In this document: positions 42,959-51,335 of the stretch, in pieces
How positions within the stretch are numbered: position 1 is the stretch's first letter
How the letters are laid out: each line of letters starts with the position of its first letter
DNA from: Limnohabitans sp. TEGF004
GTDB taxonomy: Bacteria; Pseudomonadota; Gammaproteobacteria; Burkholderiales; Burkholderiaceae_C
DNA: 64,000 bases
Assembly: GCF_027924965.1 (NCBI RefSeq)
Contig: NZ_AP027056.1
Span: 1,550,001-1,614,000 of the forward strand
Direction of reading: 5' to 3'
Program-made: the position numbers and the translations under genes
Notes under the pieces: model-generated
What the model was told of the DNA's origin: nothing
The model's input: the letters and a program-made list of their open reading frames with translations, nothing else
Database searches by the model: none

Positions 42959-45540
42959 TGGAAGTCTCTCGTATCCGCGCTCTGCGCGGCCCTAACCTCT
43001 GGACCCGTCACACTGCCGTGGAAGCCATGGCCACTTGCGATGCGAATGAAATCGACCTGAGCCAACACCCAGATTTCGAAAATCGCTTGCGCAACTTGTT
43101 CCCAGGCGTCGGCAACCTGCAACCCACCGACCACAAGGTCAAACTCAGCATGGCGCACGCCCTCGAAGCGGCCACCTTGCATTTGCAAATTGAGGCGGGC
43201 TGCCCCGTCACCTTCAGCCGCACCACAGCCACCACAGACCACGGTTTGTTCCAAGTGGCCGTGGAATACACCGAAGAGCAAGTGGGCATCATGGCCATCA
43301 AACTCGCTCACGAGCTGTGTCTTGCCGCACTGAACAACACCAGCTTCGATGTCGACGCCGCCATTCACCAACTGCGTGAACTCGACGAAGACATTCGCTT
43401 GGGCCCATCCACAGGCTCTATCGTCAACGCGGCCATTGCGCGTGGCATTCCCTACCGTCGCTTGACCGAAGGCAGCTTGGTGCAATTGGGTTGGGGAAGC
43501 AAGCAGCGACGCATTCAAGCGGCCGAGATTGACTCCACCAGCGCGATTGCTGAGTCCATCGCACAAGACAAAGAACTCACCAAGAAGTTGCTTCATGCGG
43601 CCGGTGTGCCTGTGCCTTTGGGCCGCCCTGTGATTAGCCCCGACGATGCTTGGGCTGCTGCCCAAGAAATCGGCTTGCCCGTGGTCATCAAGCCACGCGA
43701 CGGCAACCAAGGCAAAGGCATCTCTGTCAACGTGACCACCGAAGAAGGCGTCAAAGCCGCTTATGTGGCTGCACGCGCTTGCCGAGAAGAGGTGCTGGTT
43801 GAGCGCTTCTTGCCCGGCAGCGATTACCGCTTGCTGGTGGTGGGCAACAAGCTCGTGGCCGCCGCCCGCCGCGAACCTCCGCTGGTGATTGGCAACGGCA
43901 AAAACACCGTGCGTGAGTTGGTCGACATCGTCAACGCCGACCCGCGTCGTGGTGAAGGCCATGCCACCTCGTTGACCAAAATTCGCTTTGACGACATCGC
44001 GATTGCACGCCTCAAGGAACAAGGCTACGAAGCGACCTCCGTGCCCGCCAAAGGCGCACGCGTGATTCTGCGCAACAACGCCAACCTCTCCACAGGCGGC
44101 ACTGCCACCGACGTGACCGATGACGTGCACCCCGAAGTAGCGTTGCGTGCCATTGCGGCTGCGCAAATGGTGGGCCTCGACATCTGCGGTGTGGACGTGG
44201 TGTGCGAATCTGTCTTGCGTCCCCTCGAAGAACAAAGCGGTGGTGTGGTGGAAGTCAATGCCGCCCCCGGCTTGCGCATGCACCTGAGCCCTTCGTTCGG
44301 CAAAGGCCGTGATGTGGGCGAGGCCGTGATGGCCACCATGTTCCCAGATGGCGGCGATGGCCGCATTCCTGTGATTGCTGTCACGGGCACCAACGGCAAA
44401 ACCACCACCGTGCGTTTGACATCTCACCTGCTGCGCGCCAACGGGTTGCGCGTGGGCATGACCAACACCGATGGCGTGTATGTGAACGGCCGTCAAACCG
44501 ACAGCGGCGACTGCAGCGGCCCACGCAGCGGTCGCAACGTGTTGGCACACCCCGATGTGGATGCAGCCGTACTCGAAACCGCTCGTGGCGGCATGTTGCG
44601 CGAAGGCTTGGCCTTTGACCGCTGCCAAGTGGCAGTCGTCACCAACATCGGCATGGGCGACCACTTGGGTTTGAACTACATCACCACCGTCGAAGACTTA
44701 GCGGTGTTGAAGCGCGTCATCGTGCAAAACGTGGCCGAATCCGGCACAGCGGTGCTCAACGCCACCGACCCCATCGTGGCGGCCATGGCCAACAAGTGCC
44801 CAGGCCAAGTGACCTTCTTTGGTTTGGATTCACACCACCCCGTCATTGCCACGCACCGTGCGCAAGGCAAGCGCGTGTTGTTTGTGGAAGACGACCAAAT
44901 CGTGGCCATGCAAGGCAGCCACTCGGTGCGCATTCCTTTGTCGGAAATTCCTGTCACACGCGGTGGCGCGATCAGCTTCCAAATTGAAAACGCGATGGCC
45001 TCCATCGGCGCGGCATGGGCAATAGGCGTGCCTTGGCAAACCATCTGCAAAGGCTTGGCCACATTTGTAAGCGACAGCAATGCGGTGCCCGGACGCTTCA
45101 ACGTGTTCGACTACAAAGGCGCCACCGTGATTGCCGATTACGGCCACAACCCAGATGCCATCAAGGCACTTGTGCAAGCCGTGACCAACCTGCCCGCGCA
45201 ACGCCGCAGCGTGGTGATCAGCGGTGCGGGTGACCGTCGTGACGAAGACATCCGTGAGCAGACGCGCCTGATTGGTGAAGCGTTTGACGATGTGGTGTTG
45301 TACCAAGACGCATGCCAACGCGGCCGTGTGGACGGCGAGGTGTTGAAGCTCTTGCGTCAAGGTTTGGACGGCGCGAAGCGCACGACACATATCGACGAAA
45401 TTCACGGTGAGTTTTTGGCGATTGACCGTGCGATGGAGCGCTTGCAAAAAGGCGATTTGTGCTTGATCTTGATTGACCAAGTGGACGAGGCTTTGGCGCA
45501 CATCACGCAACGGGTGAACTCGGCGGCTTTGGCTGGCTAA
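42958..45540 (+). CDS. cphA: Cyanophycin synthetase
   Basis: The full-length enzyme is 860 residues. It has the N-domain (VSRIRALRGPNLWTRHTAVE), an ATP-grasp domain that adds aspartate (PVVIKPRDGNQGKGISVNVT; VEVNAAPGLRMHL), and a Mur-ligase domain that adds arginine, with an intact P-loop AVTGTNGKTTTVRLTSHLL around residues 474-492 and ADYGHNPDAIKAL near the C-terminus. It makes the Asp-Arg polymer without a ribosome, storing nitrogen and carbon. It is translationally coupled to CphA'. No cyanophycinase gene (cphB) or isoaspartyl dipeptidase is in the window. The start at 42958 is preferred as it restores the family N-terminus. Confidence 0.95.
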   Translation: MEVSRIRALRGPNLWTRHTAVEAMATCDANEIDLSQHPDFENRLRNLFPGVGNLQPTDHKVKLSMAHALEAATLHLQIEAGCPVTFSRTTATTDHGLFQVAVEYTEEQVGIMAIKLAHELCLAALNNTSFDVDAAIHQLRELDEDIRLGPSTGSIVNAAIARGIPYRRLTEGSLVQLGWGSKQRRIQAAEIDSTSAIAESIAQDKELTKKLLHAAGVPVPLGRPVISPDDAWAAAQEIGLPVVIKPRDGNQGKGISVNVTTEEGVKAAYVAARACREEVLVERFLPGSDYRLLVVGNKLVAAARREPPLVIGNGKNTVRELVDIVNADPRRGEGHATSLTKIRFDDIAIARLKEQGYEATSVPAKGARVILRNNANLSTGGTATDVTDDVHPEVALRAIAAAQMVGLDICGVDVVCESVLRPLEEQSGGVVEVNAAPGLRMHLSPSFGKGRDVGEAVMATMFPDGGDGRIPVIAVTGTNGKTTTVRLTSHLLRANGLRVGMTNTDGVYVNGRQTDSGDCSGPRSGRNVLAHPDVDAAVLETARGGMLREGLAFDRCQVAVVTNIGMGDHLGLNYITTVEDLAVLKRVIVQNVAESGTAVLNATDPIVAAMANKCPGQVTFFGLDSHHPVIATHRAQGKRVLFVEDDQIVAMQGSHSVRIPLSEIPVTRGGAISFQIENAMASIGAAWAIGVPWQTICKGLATFVSDSNAVPGRFNVFDYKGATVIADYGHNPDAIKALVQAVTNLPAQRRSVVISGAGDRRDEDIREQTRLIGEAFDDVVLYQDACQRGRVDGEVLKLLRQGLDGAKRTTHIDEIHGEFLAIDRAMERLQKGDLCLILIDQVDEALAHITQRVNSAALAG

Positions 45541-45557
45541 GTTTTTCTGCTTCAATT

Positions 45558-45589
45558 AAAAAGCCACTCTTTTTGGGAGTGGCTTTTTT
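45558..45589 (+). terminator. Terminator after cphA
   Basis: AAAAGCCACTC pairs with GAGTGGCTTTT around a T-rich loop, followed by T residues, 18 bp after the cphA stop. Confidence 0.85.
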
Positions 45590-45611
45590 GTTTGTGCTTC
45601 TGTTTTTCTAT

Positions 45612-45667
45612 CGCTGATGCTGACAGGGCTGTGCGACGGCTGCCTCACAGCCCCGTCAGCATCAGCG
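45612..45667. repeat. Long 21-bp inverted repeat between convergent cphA and matB
   Basis: CGCTGATGCTGAC (45612-45624) and GGGCTGTG (45626-45633) pair with CACAGCCC (45646-45653) and GTCAGCATCAGCG (45655-45667), with a single A-C mismatch. There is no T run on either strand. It stands next to a regular terminator and just beyond the 3' end of matB, so it may be an extra bidirectional transcript end, a 3'-end protector or a mobile repeat. Confidence 0.85.
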
Positions 45668-45681
45668 TGTGGGTAGGCAAA

Positions 45682-47217
45682 TTAAAACAAGTCTTTGTAA
45701 TGATCGCGCAGCAAATTCTTTTGCACTTTACCCATGGTGTTGCGTGGCAGCTCTGACACCACAAAACACTTCTTGGGAATTTTGAAGTTCGCCAGTTGTG
45801 ACTTGAGTGCGGCAACCACCGCGTCTGCATCCACCTTGGCACCGGGTTTGGCAATGACAACCGCCACGCCCACTTCGCCGAAGTCAGGATGCGGCACACC
45901 GATCAAGGCGCTTTCAGCAACACCGGGCATGTCGTTGATGTAGCCCTCAATCTCTGCGGGATAGACGTTGTAGCCGCCGCTGATGATGAGGTCTTTGCTG
46001 CGGCCCACGATGACCACGTAACCGCGCTCATCTACCTTGCCCACGTCGCCGGTTTTGAAATAACCGTCGGCGGTGAACTCTTCTTTGGTTTTTTCGGGCA
46101 TGCGCCAGTAGCCGCCAAACACGTTGGGGCCTTTGACTTGAATGCCGCCAATTTCGCCCACGGGTAAGGCCTTACCTTCGTCGTCTTGCACGCGCAAGGA
46201 CACGCCGGGCAATGGAAAGCCCACCGTGCCGCCACGGCGTTCGGTTTGGCCGGGGTAGCGCGCATCAGCAGCATAAGGGTTGGAGGTGAGCATAACTGTT
46301 TCGCTCATGCCGTAGCGCTCGAGGATGGTTTGACCTGTGCGCTCTTGCCACTCGTTGAATGTTTCCAACAACAACGGGGCTGAACCTGCCACAAACAAAC
46401 GCATGTTCGACGCTTGGGCTTTGGTGAGGCTTGGTTCGGCCAACATGCGCACATACAACGTGGGCACGCCCATGAACACGGTGGCTTCGGGCATTTTGGC
46501 GATGACGAGTTTGGGGTCGAACTTGGACATCCAAATCATCTTGCTGCCGTTGAGCAAAGCACCGTGGATGGCCACAAACAAACCGTGCACATGGAAGATG
46601 GGCAAGGCGTGAATCAGCACATCACCGGGCTTCCAGCCCCAGTAGCTTTTCAAGGTTTGTGCGTTGCTCAACATGTTGCCGTGCGAAAGCATGGCGCCTT
46701 TGCTGCGACCTGTCGTGCCACTGGTGTACAAAATGGCGGCCAAATCATCGGCTTTGTTTTGTACCACTTGGTGTTGGTCTGAGCCATGTGCCGCGCGCTC
46801 TAGCAAGCTACCTGTGCGGTTGTCGTCCAAGGTGAACACGTTTTGCGTGCCCGCCTTGAAGGCAATTTTGCTGACCCAGCCAAAGTTCTTGCTGCTACAC
46901 ACCACCACAGCGGGCTCAGCGTTACCGATGAAATATTCAATCTCTGCACTTTGGTACGCCGTGTTCAAAGGCAAAAACACATAGCCTGCACGCAAGGTGG
47001 CAAGGTACAGCATGACGGCTTCGACCGACTTCTCCACTTGCACCGCCACGCGTGAACCTTTGGGAATGTGAAGCGAGTCAAGCAGATTGGCCATCATCGC
47101 GCTGGCACGCTCTAGGTCGGACCAGCTGTAGTGCAAGCCATCGTCTGTTTCGATCGCAGTTGCGTTTAAATCTTTCGGAAACGCGGCACGCAAAGCCGCA
47201 TACAGGTTGTGATTCAT
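45682..47217 (-). CDS. matB: Malonyl-CoA synthetase (MatB-type AMP-binding ligase)
   Basis: The 511-residue acyl-CoA ligase has the AMP-binding motif ILYTSGTTGRSKGAMLSHGN, FMGVPTLYVRML, ILERYGMSETVMLTSNPY, GYFKTGDVG, IVGRSKDLIISGGYNVYPAE and the C-terminal catalytic lysine region RNTMGKVQKN. Its sequence fits MatB, which makes malonyl-CoA from malonate, ATP and CoA. The malonyl-CoA decarboxylase gene in the same operon supports this over a general fatty-acid ligase. Last gene of the mat operon. Confidence 0.92.
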   Translation of the reverse strand: MNHNLYAALRAAFPKDLNATAIETDDGLHYSWSDLERASAMMANLLDSLHIPKGSRVAVQVEKSVEAVMLYLATLRAGYVFLPLNTAYQSAEIEYFIGNAEPAVVVCSSKNFGWVSKIAFKAGTQNVFTLDDNRTGSLLERAAHGSDQHQVVQNKADDLAAILYTSGTTGRSKGAMLSHGNMLSNAQTLKSYWGWKPGDVLIHALPIFHVHGLFVAIHGALLNGSKMIWMSKFDPKLVIAKMPEATVFMGVPTLYVRMLAEPSLTKAQASNMRLFVAGSAPLLLETFNEWQERTGQTILERYGMSETVMLTSNPYAADARYPGQTERRGGTVGFPLPGVSLRVQDDEGKALPVGEIGGIQVKGPNVFGGYWRMPEKTKEEFTADGYFKTGDVGKVDERGYVVIVGRSKDLIISGGYNVYPAEIEGYINDMPGVAESALIGVPHPDFGEVGVAVVIAKPGAKVDADAVVAALKSQLANFKIPKKCFVVSELPRNTMGKVQKNLLRDHYKDLF

Positions 47218-47230
47218 CGTCTGTTTTCAG

Positions 47231-48223
47231 TTAATCGAGTTTGGCGCCAGAGGCTTTCACCACAGCAGCCCATTTTTTAATTTCGCCTGTGACAAAGCTA
47301 CCAAACTGAGTGCCCGTCACGTTTGGAAACTCGGCACCACTGTTCGCCCAGCTGGTTTTGATGTCGTCTGAAACTGCGGCTTTGCGCACTTCTTCGATGA
47401 TGCGGGCTTGCACATCGGCCGGTGTACCTTTGGGCGCCCATAGGCCATACCAAGTGGTCACGTTGTAGTCGGGCATGCCCAGTTCAGCTGCGCAGGGCAC
47501 ATCGGGGAACGAGGGGTTGCGTTTGTTGCCAGACACCATCAACGCTTTGATGCGACCGCCTTTGATGTGCTGAGCCGAAGATCCCAAACCGTCGAACATC
47601 ATGTCCACGTTGCCCGCAATCAGGTCTTGCAAAGCTGGGCCTGCACCACGGTAAGGAATGTGCGTGATGAAAGTTTTGCTTTGCAGCTTGAACAACTCAC
47701 CCGCCAAATGGTGCGAGGTGCCGCCGCCTGCCGAACCGTAGTTGAACTTGCCTGGGTTGTTGCGCACCATTTGCATGAAGGCTTTGAAGTCACCCGGCAC
47801 ATTCTTGGGGTTGACCACCAGCACGTGTGGCACGCTGGCCACCATAGCGAGAGGCACAAAGTCACGCTCTAAATCGTAGTCGAGCTTGGGATACATCGCG
47901 GGTGCGATTGAGTGATGCACCGCGCCCATGAACAAGGTGTAGCCATCGGGCGCAGCTTTGGCTGCAACGCCTGCGCCTAAGTTGCCACCCGCACCACCAC
48001 GGTTGTCAATGACCAATGTCTTGCCGCTTTGCTTGGAAAACTGTGCAGAGAAAGGACGTGCAAATGTGTCTGTACCACCGCCTGCTGGAAATGGGACAAC
48101 CAGCGTCACGGGTTTGGTGGGCCATGTGCTCTGTGCTTGCGCACCAAAGCTGAATGCAGCACATGCAGCAGCAGTCAGCGCTAGCCACTGTCGACGGTTG
48201 GATGTTGTTTTGAAATTTTTCAT
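47231..48223 (-). CDS. Bug/TctC-family solute-binding protein, probable malonate binder
   Basis: The 330-residue protein begins with an export signal (…AAFSFGAQAQ, with a twin-Arg-free but RRQWLAL-containing n-region) and then STWPTKPVTLVVPFPAGGGT. It shows the Bug-fold motifs KTLVIDNRGGAGGNLGA and PDGYTLFMGAVHHS. It sits between the malonyl-CoA decarboxylase and synthetase genes, where classical mat operons have a membrane malonate carrier (matC). By position it should bind malonate in the periplasm, but no tctA/tctB membrane partner is in the window. Confidence 0.87.
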   Translation of the reverse strand: MKNFKTTSNRRQWLALTAAACAAFSFGAQAQSTWPTKPVTLVVPFPAGGGTDTFARPFSAQFSKQSGKTLVIDNRGGAGGNLGAGVAAKAAPDGYTLFMGAVHHSIAPAMYPKLDYDLERDFVPLAMVASVPHVLVVNPKNVPGDFKAFMQMVRNNPGKFNYGSAGGGTSHHLAGELFKLQSKTFITHIPYRGAGPALQDLIAGNVDMMFDGLGSSAQHIKGGRIKALMVSGNKRNPSFPDVPCAAELGMPDYNVTTWYGLWAPKGTPADVQARIIEEVRKAAVSDDIKTSWANSGAEFPNVTGTQFGSFVTGEIKKWAAVVKASGAKLD

Positions 48224-48254
48224 ACGTGTCTCCTGATGGTTTTATTGAACTAGC

Positions 48255-49691
48255 TCACTTGAAATACATGTCTTCTACATCGCCTGAGGCTGGGGCAATG
48301 CCTTTTTCCAGCAGTTGGCGGTGTTTGTCTAAACGCTTGAGGTCATAGAGGTAGTTGACCATCAAGCCGTGCGATTGTTTGATGCCTTTGGTCGATGGGT
48401 CAGCAAACCAATTGATGCGCTCAATGCGTGCGCCATTACCCAAGTGGAATCGTGCCACAGGGTCTAGCACTTGTTCGCCCTGCTTACCAAGACCTAGGTA
48501 ATGCGCACCCGCACGCGTGAGGAACTGGCGCAAGGGTGACTTAGCCGACAACACCTCCAACACTTGAGGCTGTTCAATGGCTGCCAACACATGGCTGGCG
48601 GTGGGAGGCTCAAAACTGATTTCACGCCCCAAAGCAGACAGCTCTTTCTCATTGAGTTGGCCTAGTAACTCTGCAGCATTTTTTGACAACCAAGGACGCA
48701 AGCCTGGAATGGGCGACAAGGTGGCAAACGTTTTGAGCTTAGGAAATTCTTCTTTGAGTGTTTCCACCACACGCTTGATGAGTGAATCGCCAAAGCTCAC
48801 GCCTTTCAAACCACCTTGTGTGTTGCTGATGGAATAAAAAATCGCCACCGTCGATTTTTGCAAATCCTCTGGCGCAGCTGATTCATCCAGCAGCGGCATG
48901 ATGTTGTTAGCCATCTCGTTCAACAATGCGACTTCCACAAAAATCAGAGGCTCATTGGGCAAGCTAGGGTGAAAGAAACCGTAACAGCGGCGGTCACTGT
49001 CTAGGCGATTTTTCAAATCGGCCCAGCTGCGAATGTCGTGCACAGCTTCGTACTTGATGAGCTTTTCAATCAAGGAAGCAGGCGAGTCCCAGCTGATGCT
49101 GCGCAACTCAAGGAATGCCACATCAAACCAAGTTGAGAACAGGTTTTCCAGCTCGGCGTCCAAAGCTTGCAAACGCTTATTGCCTTTGAGGTGAGGCAAC
49201 AACTCAGCGCGCAAATCCACCAAGAAACGCATGCCGCCCGCAGAAGCCGCAAAGCGTTGCAGCAAGCGTGTACGCGGTGACACCAAGGCACGGCGCAGGC
49301 GAATTTCAGCAGGCCCTTCATCCACGGTGCCCAGAGCAGCGTCGTAGTCATCGCGTGCGGCGCGCACTTTGACGGCATCAGGGCCGAACTGCTCGCTGAT
49401 GAGCAGCCACAAATCTTGTCGCTCTGCGGGCTCGGCTTTAGCGTACCAATCGGCCAAGGCCTTGGCGCGGCGACCGCCCTCGACTTCGCTGACACGTGGG
49501 TCAACCACAGCTTGTAAGAGCGTGAGGGTGCGACGCAAAGTACGGGGCGACAGGGCCTCTTTCTTTTGACGCAAGGTGGCATCCAAACGTTCGCGCGTGG
49601 AGCGATCTTCTGGCTTGGAGGCTTCGGCAGCAGCAGGCGCCGAGTTACGTAGCAAATTGAGTTTGCTGCTGAGCCAAGTTGTCGCGTTCAT
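48255..49691 (-). CDS. matA: Malonyl-CoA decarboxylase
   Basis: The 478-residue enzyme has the helical N-domain and an acetyltransferase-like catalytic domain containing RRCYGFFHPSLPNEPLIFVE with the catalytic HPS(L/M)PxEPL motif, then STVAIFYSISNTQGGLKGVS and PIPGLRPWL. It converts malonyl-CoA to acetyl-CoA and CO2, so with MatB it turns malonate into acetyl-CoA. Length agrees with bacterial MatA/MLYCD homologues. First metabolic gene after matR. Confidence 0.94.
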   Translation of the reverse strand: MNATTWLSSKLNLLRNSAPAAAEASKPEDRSTRERLDATLRQKKEALSPRTLRRTLTLLQAVVDPRVSEVEGGRRAKALADWYAKAEPAERQDLWLLISEQFGPDAVKVRAARDDYDAALGTVDEGPAEIRLRRALVSPRTRLLQRFAASAGGMRFLVDLRAELLPHLKGNKRLQALDAELENLFSTWFDVAFLELRSISWDSPASLIEKLIKYEAVHDIRSWADLKNRLDSDRRCYGFFHPSLPNEPLIFVEVALLNEMANNIMPLLDESAAPEDLQKSTVAIFYSISNTQGGLKGVSFGDSLIKRVVETLKEEFPKLKTFATLSPIPGLRPWLSKNAAELLGQLNEKELSALGREISFEPPTASHVLAAIEQPQVLEVLSAKSPLRQFLTRAGAHYLGLGKQGEQVLDPVARFHLGNGARIERINWFADPSTKGIKQSHGLMVNYLYDLKRLDKHRQLLEKGIAPASGDVEDMYFK

Positions 49692-49710
49692 CCAATTCCT
49701 CTTTCTCGGT

Positions 49711-50379
49711 TTAAGCCGTCAACACACTGCGTTGGGTCGAGGCCAGCTCACGCAAGGCCTCGCGTTGCTTCAGCAAATGGTCACGCATAGCGGCATCAGC
49801 CCCTGCGGCATTGCCCGCTTTGAGTGCATCGAAAACCGCCAAGTGTTCTTTCAAACTTTGCTTCAAACGCCCGGGCGCATGCAACTGCTGCAAGCGTGCG
49901 AGCTTCAAAATTTTGCGCAAATCAGCAATGGTTTGCGCCAGCCATTTGTTGTTGGCCAATTGAATGATGGCTTCGTGAATGGCGAAGTTGGCTTCGTAGT
50001 AATCGTTGATACGCCCTGCCTCAGCGTGCTGTTTGAGGCGTTGGTGCCAAACCTCTAGCGCTTGCACATCAGCGGGCGTGGCGCGTTGTGTGGCATCGAA
50101 TGCGCAGCGGCCTTCGAGCATGGCGATGACGGGAAAGATGTCATCCAAGTCTTGCTCTGTGACTTCATTCACAAAGCAACCGCGGCGGGGTTCGTGTCGC
50201 ACCAAGCCTTCGGCCGTGAGCACCTTGAGTGCTTCGCGAAGCGGCGTGCGAGAGATGGACCACAGCTCGCACAAGGTCACTTCGTCGATGAAGCTGCCAG
50301 GCCGCAACTGACCATCAAAGATGTAGTTGCGCAGCTGTGAAGCCACATCGTCGTGCAAAGAGCTGGGAAGCGCGCGCAT
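49711..50379 (-). CDS. matR: GntR-family (FCD) regulator of malonate metabolism
   Basis: The 222-residue regulator has an N-terminal winged helix (DVASQLRNYIFDGQLRPGSF and SISRTPLREALKVLTAEGLV) and an FCD ligand domain with the metal-binding pattern FAIHEAII and LKEHLAVFDALKAG. It is the first gene of the mat operon, 19 bp before matA, and a perfect palindrome lies 30 bp upstream. MatR in rhizobia responds to malonate; the same is inferred here from context. Confidence 0.9.
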   Translation of the reverse strand: MRALPSSLHDDVASQLRNYIFDGQLRPGSFIDEVTLCELWSISRTPLREALKVLTAEGLVRHEPRRGCFVNEVTEQDLDDIFPVIAMLEGRCAFDATQRATPADVQALEVWHQRLKQHAEAGRINDYYEANFAIHEAIIQLANNKWLAQTIADLRKILKLARLQQLHAPGRLKQSLKEHLAVFDALKAGNAAGADAAMRDHLLKQREALRELASTQRSVLTA

Positions 50380-50408
50380 AAAGGTAAGGGTGTCTTTCGA
50401 TTGCTCTG

Positions 50409-50424
50409 TAATTACGCGTAATTA
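50409..50424. promoter_or_regulatory. 16-bp palindromic operator upstream of matR
   Basis: TAATTACGCGTAATTA is a perfect dyad 30 bp upstream of the matR start. Its length and symmetry suit a GntR-family dimer site, so autoregulation of the mat operon is likely. No experimental data here. Confidence 0.65.
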
Positions 50425-50501
50425 TGAGAGCCAAGACCAAACAAATAAGCCCTGATGCGCAGGGACTTTCCCTCAAGGGGCTAACCCTTAATACAAAAAA
50501 A

Positions 50502-51317
50502 TTAAGCGGGGATTGGATGGCGGGCAGCGCGCAGCCACAAGGCCACACCAACCAACACCATGGGCACGCACAGCCATTGACCCATGCTCATGCCCAAGGC
50601 CAACAAGCCCAGATGCGCATCGGGCTCACGGAAGTATTCAGCCATGAAGCGCAAGCTGCCATAGCCAATCATGAACACACCCGACACAGCGCCAATGGCG
50701 CGTGGCTTACGCGCATAAAGCCACAACACAATGAACAACACAATGCCTTCGCCCAAGAATTGGTAAATCTGCGAGGGATGGCGAGCCATCAGCGCACCGC
50801 TTTGCGGAAATACCATGGCCCATGGCAGCGATGGGTCTGCCGCCCTGCCCCATAACTCACCGTTGATGAAGTTACCCACACGGCCTGCGGCCAGGCCGGT
50901 CGGCACACACGGCGCAATGAAGTCAGTCACCCACAACCAAGGGCGGTGACGCTGCCAAGCAAACACGGCCGTGGCAACAAACACCCCCAGCATGCCACCA
51001 TGAAAGCTCATGCCACCTTGCCACACGGCCAACACTTCGAGCGGGTGCTCAAGGTAATACACGGGGTTGTAGAACACGCAATAACCAATGCGCCCGCCCA
51101 AGACCACACCCATGACACCGTAAAACAAAATGTCTTCGACGTCTTGCTTCGACCACGAACCCAACACCACTTGTGCGGCATAGGGTTCGTGCTTCAATCG
51201 TAAGTGACCCAAGCCCACAAACAATGCAAACGCAGCCAAGTAAGTCAGGCCGTACCAATGAATGGCGATGGGCCCCAGCGCGATGGCGACGGGGTCAATT
51301 TGCGGGTGAATCAGCAT
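50502..51317 (-). CDS. lgt: Prolipoprotein diacylglyceryl transferase
   Basis: The 271-residue inner-membrane enzyme has about seven helices, opening [20 protein letters not shown], with the conserved [31 protein letters not shown] (active histidine) and [14 protein letters not shown] (family signature, catalytic arginine), and the C-terminal [11 protein letters not shown]. It transfers diacylglycerol to the lipobox cysteine of prolipoproteins. Length is normal. It is transcribed after ilvD with an 18-bp gap. Confidence 0.96.
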   Translation of the reverse strand: MLIHPQIDPVAIALGPIAIHWYGLTYLAAFALFVGLGHLRLKHEPYAAQVVLGSWSKQDVEDILFYGVMGVVLGGRIGYCVFYNPVYYLEHPLEVLAVWQGGMSFHGGMLGVFVATAVFAWQRHRPWLWVTDFIAPCVPTGLAAGRVGNFINGELWGRAADPSLPWAMVFPQSGALMARHPSQIYQFLGEGIVLFIVLWLYARKPRAIGAVSGVFMIGYGSLRFMAEYFREPDAHLGLLALGMSMGQWLCVPMVLVGVALWLRAARHPIPA

Positions 51318-51335
51318 GCGTGTTTGCCCTGTGAC

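Noticed and set aside
42955-44664. Open frame of 569 codons on the minus strand inside cphA
   Set aside because: It lies antisense to a clear cyanophycin synthetase and its translation (His/Ala/Val-rich, no motifs) is typical of antisense shadows of codon-biased genes.
50450-50464. Terminator after lgt
   Set aside because: The CCCTG/CAGGG stem has only 5 bp and a weak T tract, too little to support a call.
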